Assembly (NCBI GenBank): GCA_902776945.1
Contig: CACYSH010000016.1
Span: 1 to 60,002 of the forward strand
DNA: 60,002 nucleotides
Source: an uncultured Ruminococcus sp.
GTDB taxonomy: Bacteria; Bacillota; Clostridia; Oscillospirales; Ruminococcaceae
Reading direction: 5' to 3'
Under the pieces are notes generated by a model. That model saw only the letters and a program-made list of their open reading frames with translations. It was not told the origin of the DNA and did not search any database. Below, piece by piece: positions 35,102-42,432 of the stretch (positions are counted from its first letter, which is position 1; each line of letters begins with the position of its first letter). Position numbers and translations under genes: made by a program.

Positions 35102-35395
35102 TCACGCCCTGACCATTACCTCATCTGTCAGAGCTTCCTCGCTGCGCGAACGGGCAAGTATCGACAGACCGCCCTCCGAAACCGATTCGCGCATTCCGCA
35201 GCAGAACACAAACTCGCCTATCCCCTTCTGCCGGTATCTCAGTTCGCCGTTAAGATAAAGCTCAACTATGCTTTCATCAGAACGAACGGTTATCTCGCAG
35301 ATATTGCCCCGCAGCCCGACACGCTCGATATAAAGATACCGATTCTTCGCGCTCTTCCGCAAAGCGTCCGCCTCATATAATACAACATAGTTCAT
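35102..35395 (-). CDS. Hypothetical protein, 97 residues
   Basis: I do not recognise this protein. It begins MNYVVLYEADALRKSAKN and has alternating hydrophobic and charged residues suggesting a small beta-rich cytosolic fold. No TM segment or Cys cluster is visible beyond one CC pair. AAGGAGAG lies about 15 nt before the ATG, a long spacing, so the start is uncertain. It is divergent from cca. Confidence 0.55.
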   Translation of the reverse strand: MNYVVLYEADALRKSAKNRYLYIERVGLRGNICEITVRSDESIVELYLNGELRYRQKGIGEFVFCCGMRESVSEGGLSILARSRSEEALTDEVMVRA

Positions 35396-35617
35396 ATCCG
35401 AGGTGATCTCTCCTTACTAAAATGTCACATAAATATCGGTCAGACGGCTCAAACAGCCGCGCTTTTACGCACTTTTCTATATTAATTATAATCTATCCGT
35501 CCGATTTTTTCATGAACAATCGTGTAACAATCATATACTAATGAGCAACTTTTTATCATGAACATCTTACACATACATCAATTCATATTATATTAATCTG
35601 TTTTGATGAATAATACA

Positions 35618-35714
35618 GGTGCGCCCCCGCGCTGCTCCTAATAAATGGAACAATTTTGATTTATATGTTAATATTTTATTTGGGGTTGCATTTTCTTACC
35701 GGATATGATATAAT
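35618..35714 (+). repeat. Promoter-bearing module shared with 48-144
   Basis: Aligns without gaps with the region upstream of punA. GGTGCGCCCC (35618), AAATGGA (35643), TTGATTT (35656) and the promoter hexamers are at the same spacing in both. Confidence 0.4.
35686..35714 (+). promoter_or_regulatory. Sigma-A promoter of cca
   Basis: TTGCAT (35686-35691), 17-nt spacer, TATAAT (35709-35714), with TG one base before the -10. The ATG of cca lies about 40 nt further. Confidence 0.75.
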
Positions 35715-35754
35715 AAAATTTACACGCTGCATTTGACCGAAAGGAAAGTATTTA

Positions 35755-37098
35755 ATGGAAAATATTGAGATAAAGATCCCCGAAAACGCCCGTATCGCGC
35801 TTGAACGGCTCGAAAAGGCGGGCTTTGAGGCGTGGTGCGTCGGCGGCTGCGTGCGCGATGCTGTAAGGGGTACAGCGCCGCACGACTGGGACATCTGCAC
35901 CTCCGCGCAGCCCGACGAGATGCTCGCGGTGTTCAGGGAGTTCCGCACCATACCCACCGGACTGAAACACGGCACCCTTACCGTGCTTATCCGCGGCGAG
36001 CAGATCGAGATAACCACCTACCGCTGCGACGGCGACTACACCGACCACCGCCGCCCCGACAGCGTTAAATTCGTCCGCGATATAAAAAGCGACCTCGAAC
36101 GCCGCGACTTCACGATGAACGCCATGTGCGTTGATCTGCGCGGGAATATCCTCGACCTTTTCGGCGGCAGAGAGGATATGAAAAACCGTGTTATCCGCTG
36201 CGTGGGCGAACCCGCAAAGCGCTTTGACGAGGACGCGCTGCGAATCTTCCGCGCCGTCCGCTTCGCCGCAAAGACGGGCTTCGAGATCGAGGAAAACACC
36301 GCCGCCGCCGCTCTTGATATGCGCGGCGACCTGAAAAATGTCTCCGAAGAAAGGCTCTATTCCGAGCTGAAAGCGATGCTCGTTCAGCCTTACGCGGGGA
36401 AAGTTCTCCGCGAATACAGGGAGATAATCGGCACGGTTATCCCCGAGCTGACCGCCTGCTTCGACTTTGCGCAGAACAATCCCCACCATTGCTACGACGT
36501 TTGGGAGCATATCACCCGTTCGGTGGATAATGCTCCTCCCGACGAAACACTCAGGCTTACCATGCTTTTCCACGACATCGCCAAGCCGAAATGCTTTTTC
36601 GCCGACGAACAGGGCGTTTCGCACTTCAAGGGACACCCCGCCGAAAGCGCCGTTATGGCTGACAATATACTGCGGCGGCTGAAATCCGACAACGCCTCAC
36701 GCGAGAAGATCTGCGCACTTATCCGCGAACATGACAACCGTTTGCCGCCTTTAAGGAAAGCCGTGCGGCGGTTCCTTTCCAAATACGACAGCGAATTTTT
36801 CGCCGACTGGCTGACCATAAGACGCGCCGACACCTTAGCGCAGTCCGACTACTTCCGCAAGGAAAAGCTCGAAGAGCTTGACGCGCTTGAACGCCTTTGC
36901 GCGGAGATACTCGCCGAAGACCCCTGCTTAAAGCTCGGCAAAATGGCGGTGCGCGGCGAGGACATCGCGGCGCTGGGGCTTAAAGGCAGGGAGATCGGGC
37001 AGATGCTCGGCGACCTGCTGCTGCTGGTGGTTGATGAAAGAATACCCAACGAGAGACAGGCTCTGTTAAGCGCCGCCGAAAGGATAATGAATCAATGA
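35755..37098 (+). CDS. cca: CCA-adding tRNA nucleotidyltransferase with HD domain
   Basis: Adds or repairs the 3'-CCA of tRNAs. The nucleotidyltransferase head has AWCVGGCVRDAVRG near residue 24 and the catalytic HDWDICTSA, then ERRDFTMNAMCVD and the RNA-binding DEDALRIFRAVRFAAKTGFEIE. A C-terminal HD domain (LFHDIAKPKCF, AESAVMADNILRRLK) suggests extra phosphatase activity. Length 447 is typical of the clostridial form. GAAAGG precedes the ATG. It overlaps the VanZ-like gene by 4 nt. Confidence 0.94.
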   Translation: MENIEIKIPENARIALERLEKAGFEAWCVGGCVRDAVRGTAPHDWDICTSAQPDEMLAVFREFRTIPTGLKHGTLTVLIRGEQIEITTYRCDGDYTDHRRPDSVKFVRDIKSDLERRDFTMNAMCVDLRGNILDLFGGREDMKNRVIRCVGEPAKRFDEDALRIFRAVRFAAKTGFEIEENTAAAALDMRGDLKNVSEERLYSELKAMLVQPYAGKVLREYREIIGTVIPELTACFDFAQNNPHHCYDVWEHITRSVDNAPPDETLRLTMLFHDIAKPKCFFADEQGVSHFKGHPAESAVMADNILRRLKSDNASREKICALIREHDNRLPPLRKAVRRFLSKYDSEFFADWLTIRRADTLAQSDYFRKEKLEELDALERLCAEILAEDPCLKLGKMAVRGEDIAALGLKGREIGQMLGDLLLLVVDERIPNERQALLSAAERIMNQ

Positions 37099-38072
37099 CA
37101 ATTAAAACGACCAACAAGCTGACAAAAGCCATTGTGATATTCGGCATACTGGTTATTGCGACCTGCATTATGATATATCTTTTTTCGGCACAGGACAGCG
37201 CTAAGTCGTCGCTCACAAGCGGTAAAATTTCCGGACTGGTAAGCAAGCTGCTCTTTCCCGAACTCGACACTATGCCGCCGAATGTCCGCGACGAGATAAT
37301 GACCGACGTTTCGCACAGGATAAGGAAATGCGCCCATTTTACGGAATATCTGCTCTTGGCACAGTTTACGTTTCAGCTGCTTTTGGCGCTGCCAAGACCC
37401 CGCACCGATATTGTCTGCGCAATAGGCTCGCTGATTTTCTCGGCGGTTTTCGCCATGACGGACGAATATCATCAGAGCTTTGTTCCCGGGCGTGCAATGG
37501 CGGCTAAAGACGTTATGATAGACTCATCGGGCGCGATTTTGGGATTGGCGCTGGTGCTGTTTGTCAGGCATTCTTTGCGAAAGCGAAAAAGAATGGTGGC
37601 GGCGGAAAGCGTCGTATTCGGTACGGCTGAAACAGATAATATTTCGGATTCTGAAACCGACGATATTTCGGATTTTGAAACTGACGATACTTCGGATTTT
37701 GAATCAGACGATATTCCGGACATTGAAACTGACGATATTCCGGACATTAAAACTGACGACATTTCGGATATTGAATCAGACGACATTCCGGACATTGAAA
37801 CTGACGACATTCCGGATATTGAAACTGACGACATTCCGGATTTTGAATCAGACGACATTTCGGACATTGAAACTGACGACATTCCGGACATTGAAACTGA
37901 CGACATTCCGGATATTGAAACTGACGACATTCCGGACATTGAAACTGACGACATTTCGGATATTGAAGCAGATGATATTTCGGATTTTGAAACTGACGAC
38001 ATTTCGGATATTGAAACCGACGATATTGCGGACATTGATAAAGACGATACGACCGAAAACACCGATATATAA
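37095..38072 (+). CDS. VanZ-like membrane protein with acidic octapeptide-repeat tail
   Basis: The first 165 residues are a VanZ-family domain with four TM segments: KAIVIFGILVIATCIMIYLF, HRIRKCAHFTEYLLLA (the family motif), IVCAIGSLIFSAVFAMTDEYHQ and VMIDSSGAILGLALVLF. A basic stop-transfer RKRKRM follows, then about 17 tandem octads of the type ETDDIPDI (residues 179-314), giving a very acidic tail. VanZ in glycopeptide resistance gives low-level teicoplanin resistance, but most relatives have unknown function. The start overlaps cca by 4 nt (ATGA). Confidence 0.88.
   Translation: MTIKTTNKLTKAIVIFGILVIATCIMIYLFSAQDSAKSSLTSGKISGLVSKLLFPELDTMPPNVRDEIMTDVSHRIRKCAHFTEYLLLAQFTFQLLLALPRPRTDIVCAIGSLIFSAVFAMTDEYHQSFVPGRAMAAKDVMIDSSGAILGLALVLFVRHSLRKRKRMVAAESVVFGTAETDNISDSETDDISDFETDDTSDFESDDIPDIETDDIPDIKTDDISDIESDDIPDIETDDIPDIETDDIPDFESDDISDIETDDIPDIETDDIPDIETDDIPDIETDDISDIEADDISDFETDDISDIETDDIADIDKDDTTENTDI
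37629..38036. repeat. 24-bp tandem repeat array, about 17 units
   Basis: Units of the type gacattccggacattgaaac repeat every 24 nt. They encode ETDDIPDI, ETDDISDI and ESDDIPDI variants. Many units are nearly identical at the DNA level, so slippage could change copy number. No stop occurs in several other frames, which explains spurious open frames here on both strands. Confidence 0.92.
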
Positions 38073-38169
38073 AGCCCGCAAAAACAAGAGAATTGCCGGT
38101 TTTCGCAAAGGATTTGCGCTAATGTCGTAATCTCTGCCGCACTGCTTTTTTAGCTTTTTATAAAATCAA

Positions 38170-38202
38170 AGCCCGACCGGCTCAAACCGGACGGGCTTTT
38201 TC
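38170..38202. terminator. Terminator between convergent genes
   Basis: AGCCCGACCGG pairs with CCGGACGGGCT (one mismatch, loop CTCAAA), followed by TTTTTC on the + strand. On the minus strand the T-run is weaker. Confidence 0.82.
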
Positions 38203-38220
38203 ATTATCGGAACGTCTTTT

Positions 38221-38424
38221 TCAGTCATTGCGGGGAATATCGTACTGCTTCCTGGGTATCCTCTTGATAGGATCATAAACCCACTTCTTACAGCTGAAAT
38301 CGGGCTTTACATTGCCGCTTTTCTCGCAGATCACCTGGTCGCCCTCCTTGGAAAGGTCGCCGAACTGACAGTAGGCACAGGCGGGCTTGATCTCGTTTCC
38401 GAAATACGCTTTTTTCTTTGCCAT
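38221..38424 (-). CDS. Small four-cysteine protein, putative zinc-binding
   Basis: 67 residues with CAYCQFGDLSKEGDQVICEKSG and SCKKWVYDPIKRIPRK. The four Cys could bind one zinc. The ending YDP-x-x-R-x-P I recall from conserved short clostridial proteins of unknown function. N- and C-termini are basic, so nucleic-acid contact is possible. AAGGAG lies 10 nt before the ATG. It is monocistronic. Confidence 0.75.
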   Translation of the reverse strand: MAKKKAYFGNEIKPACAYCQFGDLSKEGDQVICEKSGNVKPDFSCKKWVYDPIKRIPRKQYDIPRND

Positions 38425-38575
38425 AATCTAACATCTCCTTGGAAAAGAAATTCATTTTACATAGTCTATTATATCATATAACCGCTCAAAAAGCTATAAC
38501 TTTAAAAAAAATGTCACAAAAATCATCACAATCAAGCAATCACACTATCATTATTTGTGCATTATGCCAAATTGT

Positions 38576-40015
38576 TTACTTGTAAAGGATATTGAAATCC
38601 GTGTCGTTCGATATGCCCGGAATCTTTCCGTAGCAGCGCTGCCACAAAATGTACTCGCCCGCGTAATCGGTCTGATCGACATAGTGAGCCAGCCACACGG
38701 GGCGGTGATAGGTGTTGTCCCAGAAGGTTTCCAGAAAATTCTTGCTGCTGTAAAGCATGGTCTCCTGACCGTAAAGCGAAAGCTCGTCGGCGAAAGCCTC
38801 GAAAAGCTCGTTTAAGTCGTCGATGCTCATGCCGTAGTTCTGGAAATGCTCAAAGTCCTCCCAGTCGAACGCTATCGGGAAATCGAGCTTGCGCCCCGCA
38901 AGCAGACCCGCTATCCAGCGCGCATGGTCGCGCACATCGTCGGGGTCGTTGTCCTCGCTGTAAAAATATATCCCGACCGGGATACCAGCCGCGGTAGCGT
39001 TGTCGATATTTTCCATATAACGGCTGTCAAGCGTCATGCCGCTGTTGTCGCCGTAGGATATGCGCATGATGACGAACTCGCAGCCCGCTTCCTTCACGGC
39101 GTTGAAGTCGATGCTCCCCTGCCAGTGGGAAACGTCGATGCCGAAGGCGCGGTTCTCGCCCGCGTAGGCGGTGCGGAACTCTTCAAAGCTCATGCCGTCG
39201 CCCGTCATGCTGTCGTAAACGGGCGGGTCGATGCCGACATACACGGTAAGCTCCCAGCTGTACGAATTGTCGCTCGAATCGGTAAGCGTGGCGGTTATCG
39301 TGTAAGTGCCTGCCGTGGAAGTATCCACCACGCCCTCGTAGGAGAGCTTCGGGCTGCGGTCGTAGTTGTCGGCGTAGCTTATGTAATTGTCAAGTTCGAA
39401 ATAGCTGCCGAGCGGCACCGCCGCGCCGTCGCCCGTACTCAATACTATCGGTGCGCGGGTATCCTGCACCGTGTAGCGGACGGTCGCACTGTATGTCTCG
39501 CCGCCGTATCTCAGCGCCACCGAAGCCTCATGCTTGCCGAGCGAACGGGTATCAACGAGCGCGTCGGGCTGCAAGATCTCGGCATTGGTGCGCTCGATGA
39601 AATCGCGCATTTTTACTTTGGAGTAGACCTCCAGCGTGTTATTGTAATTAAGGATTATCTCCCCCGAGCGGTCGCCCGAAGGCTGGTCGGCGGCAGAGCT
39701 TGAATCAAGGTCTGTGACCGCATTCTCCTTCTTCTTGCTTTTCTTCTTTTTCTTTCCTGTGGAAACGGTGTCGGCGGCTGACGACGAGCTGTCGCCAAGC
39801 TCCGTAACGGCACTAACTTCGGAATATGAGCTGTCCGACAAGCTGTCAGACCTGTGTTCGGTGCCGACCTCGGTAATGGCAAGTTCCCCGCCAACGGACA
39901 GCAAAAGCTCCTCACGCGAGGGGATAGCCGCTAAATCGACAGGCGCTATCTCGTTCCCGCAGGAGCAAAACAGCATCATCGCCGCGGCGCACAAAGCCGT
40001 GATCTTCTTTTTCAT
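38576..40015 (-). CDS. GH25 family lysozyme-like lipoprotein
   Basis: 479 residues. The signal peptide MKKKITALCAAAMMLFCSC has a lipobox-like Cys, though LFCSC departs from the LxGC consensus. A Ser/Asp-rich low-complexity linker containing KKKKKSKKKE follows (about 50-125), then an Ig-like/cadherin-like beta domain (about 140-270), then the GH25 muramidase domain (about 290-479) with FGIDVSHWQG (catalytic Asp) and FDWEDF (catalytic Glu). It would cut peptidoglycan at the cell surface. AAGGAAGG lies 6 nt before ATG 40015. Confidence 0.88.
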   Translation of the reverse strand: MKKKITALCAAAMMLFCSCGNEIAPVDLAAIPSREELLLSVGGELAITEVGTEHRSDSLSDSSYSEVSAVTELGDSSSSAADTVSTGKKKKKSKKKENAVTDLDSSSAADQPSGDRSGEIILNYNNTLEVYSKVKMRDFIERTNAEILQPDALVDTRSLGKHEASVALRYGGETYSATVRYTVQDTRAPIVLSTGDGAAVPLGSYFELDNYISYADNYDRSPKLSYEGVVDTSTAGTYTITATLTDSSDNSYSWELTVYVGIDPPVYDSMTGDGMSFEEFRTAYAGENRAFGIDVSHWQGSIDFNAVKEAGCEFVIMRISYGDNSGMTLDSRYMENIDNATAAGIPVGIYFYSEDNDPDDVRDHARWIAGLLAGRKLDFPIAFDWEDFEHFQNYGMSIDDLNELFEAFADELSLYGQETMLYSSKNFLETFWDNTYHRPVWLAHYVDQTDYAGEYILWQRCYGKIPGISNDTDFNILYK

Positions 40016-40072
40016 TCTAAACCTTCCTTCTTCAATCTGCCCGTCAAAGCCCCAAAGCATCGGACAAAAACT

Positions 40073-40101
40073 ATTATACCACAAAGCGCATTTCTTGTCA
40101 A
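40073..40101 (-). promoter_or_regulatory. Sigma-A promoter of the GH25 gene
   Basis: Minus strand: TTGACA (40096-40101), 17-nt spacer, TATAAT (40073-40078), with TG before the -10. It is divergent from the purA promoter 66 nt away. Confidence 0.85.
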
Positions 40102-40167
40102 TAGAGCATACGGCGCGTTTTTATGCAACATTTATCCGTATTTTTGTAATTTTTATGAATTACCCCC

Positions 40168-40196
40168 TTGACAAACCGTTCAAAAGGTGTTATAAT
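40168..40196 (+). promoter_or_regulatory. Sigma-A promoter of purA
   Basis: TTGACA (40168-40173), 17-nt spacer, TATAAT (40191-40196). The leader is about 60 nt. I see no PurR box or purine riboswitch in it. Confidence 0.88.
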
Positions 40197-40260
40197 AAAT
40201 TGTTGTGGCGGGTGAACGTCTCCGCCGCAGTTTCCGTAATATGAAAGGAATGATAAATTA

Positions 40261-41547
40261 ATGGTAAGAGCAATCGTAGGCGCTTCATGGGGCGACGAGG
40301 GCAAGGGCAAGATCACCGATATGATGGCTCAGGAGTCCGATATTGTCATAAGGTTCCAGGGCGGCGCAAATGCGGGTCACACTATACACAATCACTATGG
40401 CAGATTCGCGCTGCATACTCTGCCGTCGGGTATTTTCTACGACCACACCACCAACATCATCGGCAACGGAGTGGCACTCAATATCCCCATTCTTTTCAAG
40501 GAACTGGCGGACATCACCTCGCAGGGCGTACCCGCTCCCAGGCTGCTCGTTTCCGACAGGGCGCAGATGGTAATGCCCTATCACATCGACTTCGACAAGT
40601 TCGAGGAGGAAAGGCTCGGCAAGGCGAGCTTCGGTTCCACCAAGTCGGGCATAGCTCCGTTCTACTCCGATAAGTACGCAAAGATCGGCTTCCAGGTACA
40701 GGAGCTTTTCGACGAGGAGGCGCTCAAGGTAAAGATCGCCCGCGTTCTTGAGACAAAGAACATTCTCTTAAAGCACCTCTACAACAAGCCGCCCATTGAC
40801 GCGGACGAGCTTTTTGAGACGCTCATGTCCTACAAGAAAATGGTAGAGCCTTATGTCTGCGACACCTCCGCTTTCCTCTGGAAGGCTATTCAGGAGGGCA
40901 AGAACATATTGCTCGAAGGTCAGCTCGGTTCGCTGAAAGACCCAGATCACGGCATTTATCCTATGGTAACTTCTTCCTCGCCGCTCGCGGGCTACGGCGC
41001 TGTCGGCGCGGGTATACCTCCCTATGAGATAAAGCAGATCGTTACCGTTGTCAAGGCTTATTCGTCGGCGGTAGGCGCAGGCGCTTTCGTTTCCGAGATA
41101 TTCGGCGACGAAGCAGAAGAGCTTCGCAAGCGCGGCGGCGACAAGGGCGAATACGGCGCTACTACGGGCAGACCCCGCAGAATGGGCTGGTTCGACTGCG
41201 TTGCGAACAGATACGGCTGCCGTTTGCAGGGTACTACGGACATCGCGTTCACGGTAGTTGACGCGCTGGGCTATCTCGACAAGATCCCCGTATGCGTGGG
41301 CTACGAGATCGACGGCGTTGTTACCGACGACTTCCCGACCACCGGCAAGCTCGAAAAGGCAAAGCCCGTTCTCGAAGTGCTTGACGGCTGGAAGAGCGAC
41401 ATCAAGGGCATAAAGAACTATGACGAGCTGCCCGAGAACTGCCGCAAGTACATTGACTTCATCGAAAAGAAGCTCGGTTTCCCGATAACTATGGTTTCGA
41501 ACGGTCCCAAGCGTGAGGACATGATGAAGCGCACTCCCAAGCTCTGA
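40261..41547 (+). CDS. purA: Adenylosuccinate synthetase
   Basis: Joins IMP and aspartate with GTP to form adenylosuccinate in AMP synthesis. The N-terminus has GASWGDEGKGKITD, then FQGGANAGHTIH, LPSGIF, STKSGIAP, and TTGRPRRMGWFD near residue 301. Length 428 is normal. AAAGGA is 11 nt before the ATG. It stands alone. Confidence 0.97.
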   Translation: MVRAIVGASWGDEGKGKITDMMAQESDIVIRFQGGANAGHTIHNHYGRFALHTLPSGIFYDHTTNIIGNGVALNIPILFKELADITSQGVPAPRLLVSDRAQMVMPYHIDFDKFEEERLGKASFGSTKSGIAPFYSDKYAKIGFQVQELFDEEALKVKIARVLETKNILLKHLYNKPPIDADELFETLMSYKKMVEPYVCDTSAFLWKAIQEGKNILLEGQLGSLKDPDHGIYPMVTSSSPLAGYGAVGAGIPPYEIKQIVTVVKAYSSAVGAGAFVSEIFGDEAEELRKRGGDKGEYGATTGRPRRMGWFDCVANRYGCRLQGTTDIAFTVVDALGYLDKIPVCVGYEIDGVVTDDFPTTGKLEKAKPVLEVLDGWKSDIKGIKNYDELPENCRKYIDFIEKKLGFPITMVSNGPKREDMMKRTPKL

Positions 41548-41658
41548 TATAACGGTCACTGATACATAAAAACACGAGCCACATTGTTACTGGTGTTATC
41601 ATCAGAAATATTGTGGCTTTTTGTGTTGACAGCCGTTATAAAACCGCAAAGTGAGGAC

Positions 41659-41680
41659 AAACCAAAAGTCTTAGGAAGGG
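41659..41680. repeat. Intergenic repeat, copy 1 (accaaaagtcttaggaagg)
   Basis: One of four copies of a 22-bp motif; others are at 50348, 52559 and 58313. It is preceded, as in the other copies, by GTGAGG-CAA-like sequence. This copy is not followed by the hairpin seen in the other three. Confidence 0.7.
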
Positions 41681-41761
41681 TTTCCCCCGGAAAAGCTGTC
41701 GGCATTCGCGAACTAACGATAAAAAGAAAATTGTCAGGTTCAAAATAAAAATCGGCAATCC

Positions 41762-41902
41762 CATAAAAAAAGCGGAAAATGCAGGAAGGCTTGTCCGATG
41801 AATGTCGATATGACAGATAATTCAAGAAAGCGCGAGAACGGCACGGAATGTATTCTGTGTGCGGAATGTAAGAAGGTATGTCCGAAAAATGCGCTGAAAT
41901 AA
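41762..41902 (+). pseudogene. 3' remnant of a 4Fe-4S ferredoxin-like gene
   Basis: In frame from about 41762 to TAA 41900: KCRKACPMNVDMTDNSRKR, then ECILCAECKKVCPKNALK. The second half is a complete CxxCxxCxxxCP cluster, and the first keeps the end (KACP) of another. This is the usual end of bicluster [4Fe-4S] polyferredoxins. Upstream the frame becomes AT-rich and meaningless, and no start codon with a ribosome binding site fits. An internal ATG at 41798 could make 34 residues, but I regard the whole as a remnant. A strong terminator follows. Confidence 0.65.
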
Positions 41903-41911
41903 CAAAAAATC

Positions 41912-41945
41912 TCAGCCCCGGAACACTCTCCGGGGCTGATTTTTT
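41912..41945. terminator. Bidirectional terminator
   Basis: TCAGCCCCGG and CCGGGGCTGA form a 10-bp stem with an 8-nt loop. T-runs flank it on both strands, so it can end transcription from the ferredoxin remnant and from the gene at 41944. Confidence 0.88.
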
Positions 41946-42210
41946 ACATATTCTTGAAATCCTCCCACTCCGCCTGCGAAAGGTCTCCTCCTGACGGCAC
42001 ACTCCCCGTCATTTCATTCGCCGACGCAGTATTCATCATATCGGTAAGCTCTGCGCTGTTCTCCGCCGAAACGCAGTCATAAAGCGCCTTTAAATCCCTT
42101 ACCCCCTTACGGTGCAGCCGCCTTTGCATCGGCAGCGAAAGCGAGTTATAAAACGCCATTGCGCGGCTGTCGGATTCAAGCAGTTCGGAAATGTCTCCGT
42201 ATTCGTTCAT
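41944..42210 (-). CDS. Small hypothetical protein, 88 residues
   Basis: Starts MNEYGDISELLESDSRAMAF and continues with a helical stretch LSLPMQRRLHRKGVRDLKALYDC, then an acidic and polar tail. No TM segment or known motif is present. GGAGGT lies 6 nt before ATG 42210. Small helical clostridial proteins with the pattern RAxAFYxSL-P are known to me only as hypothetical. It is divergent from the REC-GGDEF-REC-HD-GYP gene. Confidence 0.6.
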   Translation of the reverse strand: MNEYGDISELLESDSRAMAFYNSLSLPMQRRLHRKGVRDLKALYDCVSAENSAELTDMMNTASANEMTGSVPSGGDLSQAEWEDFKNM

Positions 42211-42323
42211 AATGATACCTCCTGTTCTTTCATACCGCATTATTATTCCCCGCCGCCGCCGTATAATACAGACGTAACTACTAAAAAAATCATGTCACAA
42301 GCAATTATTTTTTGCAATAATCC

Positions 42324-42352
42324 TTGATTTATAGATAATAGTATGATATAAT
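42324..42352 (+). promoter_or_regulatory. Sigma-A promoter of the REC-GGDEF-HD-GYP gene
   Basis: TTGATT (42324-42329), 17-nt spacer, TATAAT (42347-42352), with TG before the -10. Confidence 0.7.
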
Positions 42353-42432
42353 AAAAATATATACGCTTACTTTTGGTCGAGGAATAGTATAAACGTTTGA
42401 AAAGACTCGCTTCATTTCCGGAGGAATGACTT

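Noticed and set aside
37629-38036. CRISPR-like or non-coding repeat array; overlapping open frames on both strands
   Set aside because: Units are contiguous 24-mers without spacers and read in frame with the VanZ-like protein. Other frames are open only because of the repeat.
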